This document shows, piece after piece, positions 36,811 to 45,587 of a stretch of 64,000 nucleotides of DNA; positions within the stretch are counted from its first letter, which is position 1, and every line of letters begins with the position of its first letter. Both the position numbers and the translations under genes were made by a program. The notes beneath the pieces were generated by a model. The model was given only the letters and a program-made list of their open reading frames with translations, was not told the origin of the DNA and searched no databases. Source of the DNA: UJ101 sp965262705 (GTDB lineage Bacteria > Bacteroidota > Bacteroidia > Flavobacteriales > UJ101); the NCBI GenBank assembly GCA_965262705.1, contig OZ253556.1, forward strand, positions 682,001-746,000. Direction: 5' to 3'.

Positions 36811-37638
36811 TTATTTTAAGGCAACCCTTTTGTAAGCGGTTACTTTTGCTTCTTTCCCAAGGACTTTCCTCACATAATCAGCTACAGATTGTTTTGAGTC
36901 TTTAATAAATGCTTGATGAACTAAGGTGTTGTTTTTAAAGAATCTCTGCAATTTTCCTTGTGCAATTTTTTCTAGTATAGCCTCTGGCTTGCCTTCTTGA
37001 CGGAGTTGGTCTTTAGCAATATCTATTTCTTTATCAATTATTTCTTGCGCTACTAAAGTCTCGTCCAAGGCTATCGGGCTCATAGCTGCTACTTGCATGG
37101 CTACTTCACGTGCTATTTTAGAAGCATTTTCTCCATCAGTTGACAGACCCACCAATGATGCAATTTGATTTCCGGTATGAATATACGCTGAAACTGTAGG
37201 GGCTTCTAATGTCTCAAAAGCCTTTATTTCTATTTTTTCTCCTATCACGCCTGTTTGTTCAACTAATTTTTCTAAAACACTTATTCCGTCAATATCAGCA
37301 GTTAGAAATTCTTCTTGTGTATTAAATAAAAGAGCTTTTTCAGCCAGCTCGTTTGCTAAAACTATAAAAGAATCATTTTTCGCAACAAAATCAGTTTCAC
37401 AGTTTACGGAAATAATTACTCCTTTCGTTTTATTAGAGTTTACTTTAGCAATAACCGCCCCTTCTTCATTATCTTTGTCTGCTCGTTTGGCAGCAATTTT
37501 TTGTCCTTTTTTGCGCAAAAGTTCTATTGCCTTCTCAAAATTTCCTTCTGCCTCAACTAATGCTTTTTTGCAATCCATCATTCCAGCACCCGTTGTTTTT
37601 CTCAATCGATTTACCTCTGATGCAGTTACTTTAATCAT
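36811..37638 (-). CDS. tsf: Translation elongation factor Ts
   Basis: 275 aa. N-terminal UBA-like region with the EF-Ts signature TGAGMMDCKKALVEAEGNFE, then the core with NCETDFVAKNDSFIVLANEL (Asp-Phe intrusion into EF-Tu) and VGLSTDGENASKIAREVAMQ. It exchanges GDP for GTP on EF-Tu in the cytoplasm. It lies 156 bp after rpsB on the same strand; the gap shows no promoter that I trust, so co-transcription with rpsB is assumed. Confidence 0.96.
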   Translation of the reverse strand: MIKVTASEVNRLRKTTGAGMMDCKKALVEAEGNFEKAIELLRKKGQKIAAKRADKDNEEGAVIAKVNSNKTKGVIISVNCETDFVAKNDSFIVLANELAEKALLFNTQEEFLTADIDGISVLEKLVEQTGVIGEKIEIKAFETLEAPTVSAYIHTGNQIASLVGLSTDGENASKIAREVAMQVAAMSPIALDETLVAQEIIDKEIDIAKDQLRQEGKPEAILEKIAQGKLQRFFKNNTLVHQAFIKDSKQSVADYVRKVLGKEAKVTAYKRVALK

Positions 37639-37794
37639 AATTTTTTATCTTGTTAAAATTTATTTACTATCAATAATAAATTTAAAAACCTATGAAGATT
37701 CATTGGGCTATTTTTTGTGTTGTATTTGAAAAGTATTTATTATATTTTAGAAATAAACGCTTGATTAACTATAATTTATTGAATTAATGTAAAC

Positions 37795-38628
37795 TTATTT
37801 GTTGTTCTCATCTTTCGCTACATTATTTTCTTTTAGGTCTTCTTTTGAATAAGAAACTTTTATTTTAGCCGTATCTTCTTCTGTTTTTTGTGCCTCTATT
37901 TTCTCAATTTCTTTATCTGCTTTTTGAGTTTCTTTATCTGCCCTTCGTTGAGATAATCCTTCAGCTACTGCTTCCGTTACACTTTTCATAATAATATCAA
38001 TTGATTTTGTAGCATCATCGTTTGCCGGAATGGAGAAGTTTATTTCTCGTGGATCAGAATTCGTATCAACCATTGCAAATACAGGAATGCCTAGTTTCTT
38101 TGCTTCGGACAAGGCAATATGTTCACGTTTTACATCAATCAAAAAAATAGCGCCTGGAGGGCGGGACATATCTGCAATTGACCCCAGGTTTTTTTCCAGT
38201 TTGGCACGCTGACGATTAATCTGTAATTTTTCTTTTTTTGATAATAAATTAAAAGATCCGTCCTTTTTCATGCGGTCAATTTGATTCATTTTTTTTACTG
38301 CTTTACGAATCGTTACAAAATTTGTCAGCATTCCGCCCGGCCACCTTTCGATGATATAGGGCATATTAACATTTTTTACGTATCCTGCCAAGATTTCTTT
38401 TGCTTGTTTTTTAGTTGCAACGAAAAGTATTCTTCTTCCTGATGCCGCGATTTTTGTTAACGCTTTATTAGCTTCGTTTAGCTTTGCTAATGTCTTGTGT
38501 AAATCTATAATATGTATCCCGTTTTTCTCCATAAAAATATAGGGCGCCATATTAGGGTTCCACTTCCTTGTGAGATGTCCGAAGTGTACCCCTGCATTTA
38601 ACAGTTCTTTTACGTCTATTTTTGTCAT
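37795..38628 (-). CDS. rpsB: 30S ribosomal protein S2
   Basis: 277 aa with S2 landmarks: VHFGHLTRKWNPNMAPYIFM, IVDLHKT-like HIIDLHKTLAKL, RWPGGMLTNFVTIRKAVKKM and PGAIFLIDVKREHIALSEAK. A charged C-terminal extension (about residues 225-277, rich in K, E and D) is typical of Bacteroidota S2. It lies 107 bp after rpsI. Confidence 0.96.
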   Translation of the reverse strand: MTKIDVKELLNAGVHFGHLTRKWNPNMAPYIFMEKNGIHIIDLHKTLAKLNEANKALTKIAASGRRILFVATKKQAKEILAGYVKNVNMPYIIERWPGGMLTNFVTIRKAVKKMNQIDRMKKDGSFNLLSKKEKLQINRQRAKLEKNLGSIADMSRPPGAIFLIDVKREHIALSEAKKLGIPVFAMVDTNSDPREINFSIPANDDATKSIDIIMKSVTEAVAEGLSQRRADKETQKADKEIEKIEAQKTEEDTAKIKVSYSKEDLKENNVAKDENNK

Positions 38629-38735
38629 TTTATTTTTTTATAATTTACTTTCTGCATACGCAATCAATCAACAAGTAGCATTTAGTAAGGTCTTGCTAAT
38701 TTAGATGCTAAATTAATTCAACAAATTGCCGGGGA

Positions 38736-39122
38736 TTAACGTTTTGAAAACTGGAATTTCTTACGCGCTTTTTTCTGTCCAAATTTCTTCCGCTCTACCA
38801 CTCTCGAATCTCTTGTCATTAAGCCTTCTGCTTTTAAACTTTTTTTATTCTCTTCATCTACTTCGCATAACGCTCTTGAAATAGCTAGCCGGATAGCCTC
38901 AACCTGCCCTGTATTTCCTCCTCCAAAAACATTTGCCTTAATATCATACTTATCTACGTTTTCAGTCAGTAAGAAAGGTTGTATTAGCTTATATTGCATT
39001 ATTTCCGTAGGAAAATATTTTTTATAATCTCTTCCGTTTATAGTTAACGCACCTTTTCCTTCATTCATATAAATACGGGCTACAGCGCTTTTTCTTCTTC
39101 CAATTTTGTGTATTCTTTCCAT
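38736..39122 (-). CDS. rpsI: 30S ribosomal protein S9
   Basis: 128 aa. IGRRKSAVARIYMNEGKG at the N-terminus, GGGNTGQVEAIRLAISRALCE in the middle and a basic tail ending RKKFQFSKR that reaches the P site tRNA. Its ATG shares one base with the rplM stop (TAATG), so translation is coupled. Confidence 0.97.
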   Translation of the reverse strand: MERIHKIGRRKSAVARIYMNEGKGALTINGRDYKKYFPTEIMQYKLIQPFLLTENVDKYDIKANVFGGGNTGQVEAIRLAISRALCEVDEENKKSLKAEGLMTRDSRVVERKKFGQKKARKKFQFSKR

Positions 39123-39580
39123 TAGTTTAAATCCTTTAGGTTAATTTTAATTGGCTTTTGTGCTCCATGCGTGTGTTCAGGTCCTTCAAATACGTGAAGA
39201 TTTTTATAAATCGCCCGCCCTAATTTGTTTTTAGGAAGCATTCCTTTTACTGCTTTCTCAATGATACGAAAGCCTTTTTTCTTTTTCATTTCTTCAGCGC
39301 TTGTAAAGCGTTGCCCCCCCGGATAATTGGTGTAACGAACATATGTTTTATTTGTCCATTTATTCCCAGTGAGTTCAATTTTTTCTGCATTTACGATGAT
39401 GACATTATCTCCACAGTCGGCATGTGGTGTAAAACTTGGCTTGTATTTACCTCGTATAAGTTTTGCAACCTTAGAGGCTAAACGTCCTAAAACTTCACCT
39501 TCCGCATCAATGACAACCCACTGTTTATCAGCATTTAACTTGTTAATCGAAAGCGTTTTGTAGCTTATTAATGTATTCAC
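39122..39580 (-). CDS. rplM: 50S ribosomal protein L13
   Basis: 152 aa. L13 landmarks: WVVIDAEGEVLGRLASKVAK, PHADCGDNVIIVNAEKIELT, YPGGQRFTSAEEM and AVKGMLPKNKLGR. It is the first gene of the rplM-rpsI pair, behind a well-formed promoter. Confidence 0.97.
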   Translation of the reverse strand: MNTLISYKTLSINKLNADKQWVVIDAEGEVLGRLASKVAKLIRGKYKPSFTPHADCGDNVIIVNAEKIELTGNKWTNKTYVRYTNYPGGQRFTSAEEMKKKKGFRIIEKAVKGMLPKNKLGRAIYKNLHVFEGPEHTHGAQKPIKINLKDLN

Positions 39581-39629
39581 TTCGTTTTTTTAATTATTAA
39601 TTATAACTTATTTTTTCTTATCAGGCTGG

Positions 39630-39660
39630 CAAATTTAGATATTTTGTTTGAGTTGGCAAA
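39630..39660 (-). promoter_or_regulatory. Promoter of rplM-rpsI (TTTG-N19-TAAATTTG)
   Basis: On the minus strand TTTG (39660-39657) and TAAATTTG (39637-39630) are separated by 19 bp, exactly the Bacteroidota sigma-A spacing. The transcript would begin about 43 nt before rplM. Confidence 0.7.
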
Positions 39661-39682
39661 ATTTATGTTGAATTATCCAATT

Positions 39683-39711
39683 CTGTAACTGCAATTCAGC
39701 GAGAGGTTTTA
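39683..39711. repeat. Short-form repeat fragment
   Basis: CTGTAACTGCAATTCAGCGAG followed by AGGTTTT: inner part of the short-form family without complete termini, between rplM and the MFS gene. Confidence 0.45.
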
Positions 39712-39715
39712 TTTC

Positions 39716-40909
39716 TTACCCCCAATTAATTATTCCTTTTTGTTTTAACAGCCCGTGAATGATTAGGAAAGTCAATGCCAGAGAAGTTGTAAAAGCTACG
39801 CCATAAAAAGCAAAAGGGATATTTTCTATTATATGATTATAATAAGAGCCTGAAGCAAGTGATCCGATTGTAATGCCTAATTCAAACAGTATATACATGG
39901 TAGAAAAAGCACGGCCTCTATTCTCAAAGGAACTTAAATCGGACACCCAAGCATAAATGGTTGGCGCGTAAACTCCTCGTGCAATACCGTAAACAAATGC
40001 ACTAAAATATAGAAGCATAGCCGTAGTTGAGCTTCCCATCATAATCATAGAAATGATTAACAATATCATTCCCCATTTTATTACAATGATACGACCATAA
40101 CGGTCAGAGATTTTGCCCGCAAAAATTCTAACTAATATGGAGGCGATCAACATATAAAAGAAGAAGATCCCTTTATTTTCGATGTTTAAGGATTCTTCAA
40201 AATCGGGCACTAAGGTAACAGTAGTTCCATAACAAGCTACACTACAAAGCAACATAAATGAGGGGAGTAAGACTTTAGGTTCAAAAAAATCTATTTTTTT
40301 TATTTTAAGTAATTTCAATGATATTTTTTTTCGTCTTTTTTTTGGAAGGGTTTCTTTCATGTTGCCAAAAATAATAACCGACAATAATGAAATTATCGCA
40401 GAAACGATAAACATAGGGGTAAATCCCCAACTTTCATGAATGAAAGATCCTAAGACGGGTCCGGCAGCCATTCCCAGACTGACCACGGTTCCCATAATGC
40501 CCATAGCTTCACCTCGTCGGTTGTATGGAACAATGTCTGATAAATAAGCATCAGTGCCAATCGGTTTAAATCCAGTGGACATTCCGTGGAAACAACGCAA
40601 GAAGAAGAATCCAAAAATTGTTGTCCAAACAGGATATAGAATAGTTGAAACGCAGGCTACAGCAGCTCCAAACACCATAATGGGAATTCTACCAATGGCG
40701 TCCGTTAGTTTACCGCTTAGCGGACGAGAAATCATCGCAAACAAAGTAAAACACGCGATAATATAACCTGGGTTAATGTTTTGACCTCCTATAAATTTTA
40801 AATAATTAGGCAATTCGGGCAATATCATATTAAAACTCATAAAAAAAAACAAAGCGCTAATATTCATCAACCAAAATTGACGATTTTTTAAAAAAGATTT
40901 TTCGGTCAT
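39716..40909 (-). CDS. MFS transporter
   Basis: 397 aa with about twelve hydrophobic segments. The loop 2-3 signature SRPLSGKLTDAIGRIPIMVFG (GxLaDrxGrk-like) appears near residues 63-82 and a related ARKISDRYGRI-like element (AGKISDRYGRIIVIKWG) in the second half. This places it in the drug/metabolite-type major facilitator group, but no substrate can be named. It stands alone; a minus-strand TAACTTTG box lies upstream of its start. Confidence 0.85.
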   Translation of the reverse strand: MTEKSFLKNRQFWLMNISALFFFMSFNMILPELPNYLKFIGGQNINPGYIIACFTLFAMISRPLSGKLTDAIGRIPIMVFGAAVACVSTILYPVWTTIFGFFFLRCFHGMSTGFKPIGTDAYLSDIVPYNRRGEAMGIMGTVVSLGMAAGPVLGSFIHESWGFTPMFIVSAIISLLSVIIFGNMKETLPKKRRKKISLKLLKIKKIDFFEPKVLLPSFMLLCSVACYGTTVTLVPDFEESLNIENKGIFFFYMLIASILVRIFAGKISDRYGRIIVIKWGMILLIISMIMMGSSTTAMLLYFSAFVYGIARGVYAPTIYAWVSDLSSFENRGRAFSTMYILFELGITIGSLASGSYYNHIIENIPFAFYGVAFTTSLALTFLIIHGLLKQKGIINWG

Positions 40910-40928
40910 TCAATGCTATTAATGGAAG

Positions 40929-40936
40929 CAAAGTTA
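40929..40936 (-). promoter_or_regulatory. Candidate -7 box (TAACTTTG) of the MFS gene
   Basis: Matches TAnnTTTG 20 bp before the start. No TTTG is found at the -33 position. Confidence 0.3.
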
Positions 40937-41052
40937 GAGGATTATTTCTTATTACTTGAGAATTTTGAAAAAATCGCGTTAGTTAATCATGCAGCGTCCA
41001 ATAAGAATTAAATACACTTCAGAGCAAGCGAGGAGCCTTGGGGCACGTAGGT

Positions 41053-41514
41053 TTAAATCTTTACAGAAGGAGGTACAAATTTAGTATAATCCCCTCCGTT
41101 TTTAATGATGTCTCGAACAATACTTGAACTAATATAAGATTTTCCGGAAGAGGTCAGCAAAAAAACCATTTCAATTTTATTGTTCATTGCACGGTTGGCA
41201 TGTGCGATGGCTTTTTCAAATTCAAAATCTGCAGGGTTTCTTAGCCCTCTTAAAATAAATTGAGCGTTAATTTCATTACAAAAGTTAACAGTCAATCCTT
41301 GATAAGGAATTACTTTAATCATCTGAAAACTCTGAAATGCCTCTTTTATAAATTGTACTCTTTTCTCTATTGGGAACATATATTTCTTATTCACATTCGT
41401 CCCTATGCCGATTACTATTTTATCAAAAAGGGGGAGGGCACGATTGATAATATCATAATGCCCTAAAGTAAGCGGGTCAAAAGATCCCGGAAAAAGTGCT
41501 ATTCTTTCTTTCAT
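41053..41514 (-). CDS. coaD: Pantetheine-phosphate adenylyltransferase
   Basis: 153 aa. It has FPGSFDPLTLGHYDIINRAL with the nucleotidyltransferase T/HxGH motif (TLGH), FILRGLRNPADFEFE, and YISSSIVRDI (the SSTxVR-like ATP site). It makes dephospho-CoA from phosphopantetheine and ATP in CoA synthesis. The start overlaps the ddl stop by 4 bp, so the two are co-translated. Confidence 0.95.
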   Translation of the reverse strand: MKERIALFPGSFDPLTLGHYDIINRALPLFDKIVIGIGTNVNKKYMFPIEKRVQFIKEAFQSFQMIKVIPYQGLTVNFCNEINAQFILRGLRNPADFEFEKAIAHANRAMNNKIEMVFLLTSSGKSYISSSIVRDIIKNGGDYTKFVPPSVKI

Positions 41515-42497
41515 AACAAAGGAATTAACGCAAGTTCTATCGTATCTTCTATTAAATCATGCAAAGCAACTCCTGCTTGTTTGGCTTGTTTAGGCACGAT
41601 ACTTTCCTGAGACATACCAGGGTTTATGTTCATTTCAATAAAATAAGGTTCTCCTTCTACTATAATATATTCCGACCGGGACATTCCCTTTATTTTTAGC
41701 GTATTATAAATATAAATTGAGATTTCCCTCACACGCTTTTCTTCTTCCTCAGAGAGTGGCGCCGGTGTTATTTCTTCCGCCTGTCCGTTATATTTTGCGT
41801 CATAGTCAAAAAAATCATTCTTACTTATGATTTCTGTGATGCCTAATACTTGTACTTTTCCTTGATAATCAACTACCCCTACTGAAACTTCCGTTCCTTC
41901 TAAGAAAGTTTCAACAATTACCTCGTCATCCTCAGAAAAAGCATAAGCAATGGCGGATAACAAATCTTCTTTTTTAGACACCTTGGAAGCGCCTAAACTT
42001 GATCCGGATTTATTGGGCTTTACAAAACAAGGAACCCCTACTTTATCAATTATTTTATCAATTGCAACCTCATCGCCTTTGTCTAAAAAATAAGCAGGCG
42101 CTGATTTTACTCCTTTTCTATTCAGAATGGTTAAACAATCCTTTTTGTTAAAGGTCAATGCTGCCGAATAGAAGGAGCATGAAGTGTGCTTTATGCCAAG
42201 TAAATCAAAATAAGCCTGCAAATAGCCGTCTTCTCCAGGTGTCCCATGAATAATATTATATATTAGATCAAAAATAATTTTCTTATCTTGAAAAATAAAA
42301 CTAAAATCGCGTTTATCTATTGGATATTTTTGGTCGCCTACCACCGCATACCATCCCTCTTTTAAAAGATGAACTTTATACACTTCGTATTTTTCATGAT
42401 TAATATGAGAATATACAACCCCTCCGCTTTGCATAGAAATTTTCCATTCCTCTGTATACCCTCCCATTAAGACGGCAATTTTTTTTCTTATCTTCAA
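41511..42497 (-). CDS. ddl: D-alanine--D-alanine ligase
   Basis: 328 aa, ATP-grasp fold: IAVLMGGYTEEWKISMQSGG, IIHGTPGEDGYLQAYFDLLG, PCFVKPNKSGSSLGASKV and FIEMNINPGMSQESIVP with the metal and ATP ligands. It joins two D-alanines for peptidoglycan. The start codon at 42497 is TTG (TTG AAG ATA AGA), the only start that keeps the KIRKKIAVLMGG strand; the first downstream ATG lies inside the substrate loop. Degraded repeat sequence begins 38 bp upstream. Confidence 0.93.
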   Translation of the reverse strand: MKIRKKIAVLMGGYTEEWKISMQSGGVVYSHINHEKYEVYKVHLLKEGWYAVVGDQKYPIDKRDFSFIFQDKKIIFDLIYNIIHGTPGEDGYLQAYFDLLGIKHTSCSFYSAALTFNKKDCLTILNRKGVKSAPAYFLDKGDEVAIDKIIDKVGVPCFVKPNKSGSSLGASKVSKKEDLLSAIAYAFSEDDEVIVETFLEGTEVSVGVVDYQGKVQVLGITEIISKNDFFDYDAKYNGQAEEITPAPLSEEEEKRVREISIYIYNTLKIKGMSRSEYIIVEGEPYFIEMNINPGMSQESIVPKQAKQAGVALHDLIEDTIELALIPLL

Positions 42498-42534
42498 AAT
42501 AAACGTTTTAATTTACATAACTAAAATAAGAAGT

Positions 42535-42739
42535 GACATCTTTGCAAAAAGCATTTTAGCAAATGTAATTCAGCGTAAGATAAAATTAAATTCCAGAGCA
42601 ACCTGATGATTGTGAGGATTTTAATCCTTTTAGAAAGAAGTAATTTGAAGCTAAATACTTTCATTTCTATACTTTTTTATTCGCTCTGTAACTGAACTGA
42701 AAGTCAGCAAGGCTAAATTCAACTTAAGCTAAAGGTCTC
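42535..42739. repeat. Degraded composite of long- and short-form elements
   Basis: Starts GACATCTTTGCAAAAAGC and ends GCTAAAGGTCTC. The inside holds remnants of the long core (AGAGCAACCTGATGATTGTG, AATTTGAAGCTAAATACTTTC) and of the short core (AAAGTCAGCAAGGCTAAA). Many substitutions make it the oldest-looking member. It fills the gap between ddl and tRNA-His. Confidence 0.65.
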
Positions 42740-42769
42740 AAGTTACATAAAAACCTTATAAATATTTCG

Positions 42770-42844
42770 GGTGAAAGACCGGGTTCGAACCGGCGACCTC
42801 CGGAACCACAATCCGGCGCTCTAACCAGCTGAGCTACAATCACC
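42770..42844 (-). tRNA. tRNA-His (GTG)
   Basis: Cloverleaf on the minus strand with an encoded extra 5' G (G-1) facing C73, as in tRNA-His. D-arm GCTCAGCTGGTTAGAGC, anticodon stem CCGGA/TCCGG with loop TTGTGGT (anticodon GTG), T-arm GCCGG TTCGAAC CCGGT. The acceptor stem GTGATTG / CTTTCAC pairs at positions 1-4 and 7 but leaves two adjacent U-U oppositions (5-68 and 6-67). No CCA is encoded. Confidence 0.85.
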
Positions 42845-42907
42845 ATATAATTCAACTCGGCGCAAAGATAAAAAAAATGATAAATATGAAAAATATTTTT
42901 CTTAGGT

Positions 42908-42954
42908 CGAGACCGTTGCAAAAAGTACGCTAACAAAAAAATGCAACGGTCTCG
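42908..42954. mobile_element. Minimal 47-bp element of the MITE-like family
   Basis: Perfect 13-bp inverted termini CGAGACCGTTGCA / TGCAACGGTCTCG around a 21-bp centre AAAAGTACGCTAACAAAAAAA. It starts 64 bp upstream of the tRNA-His 5' end. No flanking duplication. Confidence 0.8.
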
Positions 42955-43007
42955 TATTCTTCAGCAGTCCCGTAAAATGAGATTTTTTAAACTTTTTTTG
43001 AATTTAA

Positions 43008-43038
43008 TTTGCGGTATTAAAAATAAAAATTACCTTTG
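43008..43038 (+). promoter_or_regulatory. Promoter of the metE leader (TTTG-N19-TACCTTTG)
   Basis: TTTG at 43008-43011 and TACCTTTG at 43031-43038 with exactly 19 bp between them, the Bacteroidota sigma-A layout. The transcript should start near 43044-43046, about 17 nt before the leader ORF and 220 nt before metE. Confidence 0.7.
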
Positions 43039-43061
43039 CCCCAGTTATTACTACTTAGATA

Positions 43062-43151
43062 ATGAATACGGAAACTATAAACGCCATAAATGGTAAGAAA
43101 GTCATGTTGATGCGGTTTTACCGCCAAGGCCTTCTCGTTTCAGTATTTTAA
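43062..43151 (+). CDS. Putative metE leader peptide (29 aa)
   Basis: A short ORF ATG AAT ACG ... TTT TAA. The first half is MNTETINAINGKK, followed by VMLMRFYRQG and LLVSVF. Met codons 15 and 17 (43104-43106, 43110-43112) sit together in the middle, ahead of a GCGG/CCGC mini-hairpin (43112-43124) and of the segment CAAGGC (43125-43130). That segment is complementary to the 5' arm of the terminator at 43200. The position after a strong promoter and before a terminator and metE suggests a ribosome-stalling attenuation peptide. Whether it is translated is not proven. Confidence 0.55.
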   Translation: MNTETINAINGKKVMLMRFYRQGLLVSVF

Positions 43152-43199
43152 AAACGTTTGAAAAGTTTTTTCATAATTTAAATTTTAAATTAGTTGAAA

Positions 43200-43230
43200 G
43201 CCTTGTTTAGTTTTAAGCAAGGCTTTTTTT
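43200..43230 (+). terminator. Intrinsic terminator (attenuator) ahead of metE
   Basis: A 9-bp stem GCCTTGTTT / AAGCAAGGC (one G-U) with a 6-nt loop followed by seven T, ending 33 bp before the metE ATG. No gene other than the short leader ORF precedes it after the promoter, so it acts on the metE transcript itself. GCCTTG (43200-43205) can alternatively pair with CAAGGC at 43125-43130. Confidence 0.8.
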
Positions 43231-43263
43231 GTATGTCTATAATTTTTATTAATATTTTTTTAA

Positions 43264-45579
43264 ATGAAAACACATAATTTAGGACTTCCTCGTATCGGAG
43301 GTCAAAGAGAGCTTAAGAAAGCTAGTGAAAAGTACTGGGCAGGAAAATTATCTCAGGAAGAATTATTATCTGCCGGGCGAAAGATTAGAAAAGAGAATTG
43401 GCTATTGCAGCGCGAGCAGAGAATTGAACTGATTCCTTCTAATGATTTCTCTTTTTATGATCAGGTATTGGATTTGTCTTTAACCTTGGGCAATATCCCG
43501 CCTCGATTTCAATCGTTAGTCGCTAAAAATCTTTCAGAAACAGACCTTTATTTTGCTATGGCAAGAGGGTATCAAAAAGGTGATTTAGACATTACCCCTT
43601 TAGAGATGACCAAGTGGTTCGATACGAATTATCATTACATCGTGCCAGAATTTTTTAAGGAACAAACGTTTGCCCTTCGCTCACTCAAGGTCATTGACGA
43701 GTTTAAAGAGGCAAAGGCTTTAGGAATTGATTCCAAACCCGTTATTATAGGTCCGATTTCTTATTTGTTGCTTGGCAGGGCAAAAAAATCTGAATTTAGC
43801 CCTTTGGATTTAATCGATAAGCTACTACCTGTTTATTTAGAATTACTATCCCTTCTAAAAGAAGCGGGAGCAAAGTGGATTCAATTTGACGAGCCTCTTC
43901 TTAGTCTTGATTTAAATTCTCAGACAAAAGAACTTTATCCACAAGTATATAAAAAAATAAAGGATAATTTTCCGCAACTTCGCCTTGTATTGGCCACGTA
44001 CTTTGAAGGATTGAAAGATCAAATAGATTTAGCCCTTAAATTACCGGTTGAAGCATTACACATTGATTTAGTGCGCTGCCCTGAACAACTTTTACCGATA
44101 TTGGAAAAAATCCCAGATCACTTAACGCTTTCTCTTGGGGTAATTGATGGGCGAAATATATGGAAAAATGACTTTAAAAAATCGCTATCGCAGATTGACC
44201 AGGCGATTAATAAAATAGGTAATGAAAGGGTTTGGATCGCACCTTCTTGCTCTTTACTGCATTCGCCTTATGATTTAGCATTAGAAACCAATGAAAAAAG
44301 CCTTCCGGCTAACATAAAAAACTGGATGAGTTTTGCTAAACAAAAATTGAGAGAAGTCTCTGATTTAAAAAAACTTGCACTCGATAAGGATTCGGAGTTG
44401 TCAAGGCGTTTATGGGAAGAAAATCAAAAAGCAATACAGGAGAGGAGAAGGTCAAAAATTATTCATATTGAAAAGGTAAAAAAACGGGTTGATCTACTCT
44501 CAGAAAAAGATACGGTACGAGAAAGTCCTTTTGAGACCCGCAAGAAAATACAACAAGAACATCTTAAACTGCCACTGCTTCCGACGACTACTATTGGTTC
44601 TTTTCCCCAAACAGGAGAGATTAGAAAATTACGTTCACAATATAAACGGGGAATCATTTCTAAAGAAACATATGAAAATGCTATTGAAGAAGCCGAGTTA
44701 AAGACCATTCGCTGGCAGGAGAAGGTAGGGTTAGATGTCTTGGTGCATGGTGAATATGAGCGAAACGATATGGTAGAATATTTTGGTGAGTTATTAGAAG
44801 GATATGCTTTTACGCAAAATGGATGGGTGCAAAGCTATGGAAGCCGATATGTAAAACCCCCTATTATTTACGGGGATGTAGTGCGCACGAAAGAATTATC
44901 CGTTCGATGGACTACCCTCGCTCAAAAAAACACCCAGAAATTATTAAAAGGAATGCTTACCGGACCTGTTACAATGCTTCAATGGGCATTTGTTCGTGAT
45001 GATCAACCAAGGAAAAGAACTTGTTTTCAGATTGCATTAGCAATACGAGATGAGGTAAAGGCGCTTGAAGAGGCAGGTATTTCAGTCATTCAAATAGACG
45101 AGCCGGCTTTTAGAGAGGGTCTCCCCTTGCGAAAGGAAGATCAGAAAAACTACTTAAACTGGGCAGTTAAAGCATTTAAAATAAGTTCTTCGGGGGCGAA
45201 AAATTGCACACAGATTCATACGCACATGTGTTATAGCGATTTTAATGCGATTCTTGACAGTATTGCAGCATTAGATGCTGATGCGATTACTATTGAGACC
45301 ACTCGCTCGCAGATGAAATTGTTGAAAGCCTTTGTTGATTTTAAGTACCCCAATGACATCGGCCCGGGTATTTATGATATTCATTCCCCTCGTATTCCAA
45401 CTGTAGAAGAAATGGAATTTTTACTTAAAAAAGCACTTGAGGTATTGCCTGCAGAGAACGTTTGGGTCAACCCTGATTGCGGATTAAAAACACGTAAGTG
45501 GGAAGAAATTGAACCGGCACTTAAAAATATGGTTCAGGCAGCGGCTAATATTCGAGCAGAGTTAAAGGAAAGAGATTAA
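43264..45579 (+). CDS. metE: Cobalamin-independent methionine synthase
   Basis: 771 aa. The N-terminal half starts NLGLPRIGGQRELKKA and carries FDEPLLSLDL; the C-terminal catalytic half has TTTIGSFPQTGEIRK, IDEPAFREGLPL, the zinc ligands in THMCYSDF (His and Cys) and the last Cys in NPDCGLKTRKW. It transfers methyl from methyl-tetrahydrofolate polyglutamate to homocysteine. Length is normal. Its leader contains a promoter, short ORF and terminator that suggest attenuation. A hairpin element right after the stop probably ends the transcript. Confidence 0.96.
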   Translation: MKTHNLGLPRIGGQRELKKASEKYWAGKLSQEELLSAGRKIRKENWLLQREQRIELIPSNDFSFYDQVLDLSLTLGNIPPRFQSLVAKNLSETDLYFAMARGYQKGDLDITPLEMTKWFDTNYHYIVPEFFKEQTFALRSLKVIDEFKEAKALGIDSKPVIIGPISYLLLGRAKKSEFSPLDLIDKLLPVYLELLSLLKEAGAKWIQFDEPLLSLDLNSQTKELYPQVYKKIKDNFPQLRLVLATYFEGLKDQIDLALKLPVEALHIDLVRCPEQLLPILEKIPDHLTLSLGVIDGRNIWKNDFKKSLSQIDQAINKIGNERVWIAPSCSLLHSPYDLALETNEKSLPANIKNWMSFAKQKLREVSDLKKLALDKDSELSRRLWEENQKAIQERRRSKIIHIEKVKKRVDLLSEKDTVRESPFETRKKIQQEHLKLPLLPTTTIGSFPQTGEIRKLRSQYKRGIISKETYENAIEEAELKTIRWQEKVGLDVLVHGEYERNDMVEYFGELLEGYAFTQNGWVQSYGSRYVKPPIIYGDVVRTKELSVRWTTLAQKNTQKLLKGMLTGPVTMLQWAFVRDDQPRKRTCFQIALAIRDEVKALEEAGISVIQIDEPAFREGLPLRKEDQKNYLNWAVKAFKISSSGAKNCTQIHTHMCYSDFNAILDSIAALDADAITIETTRSQMKLLKAFVDFKYPNDIGPGIYDIHSPRIPTVEEMEFLLKKALEVLPAENVWVNPDCGLKTRKWEEIEPALKNMVQAAANIRAELKERD

Positions 45580-45587
45580 ATTATTGG

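Noticed and set aside
42724..42936. 70-aa minus-strand frame across the tRNA-His gene.
   Set aside because: It is made of tRNA and repeat sequence and has no family features.
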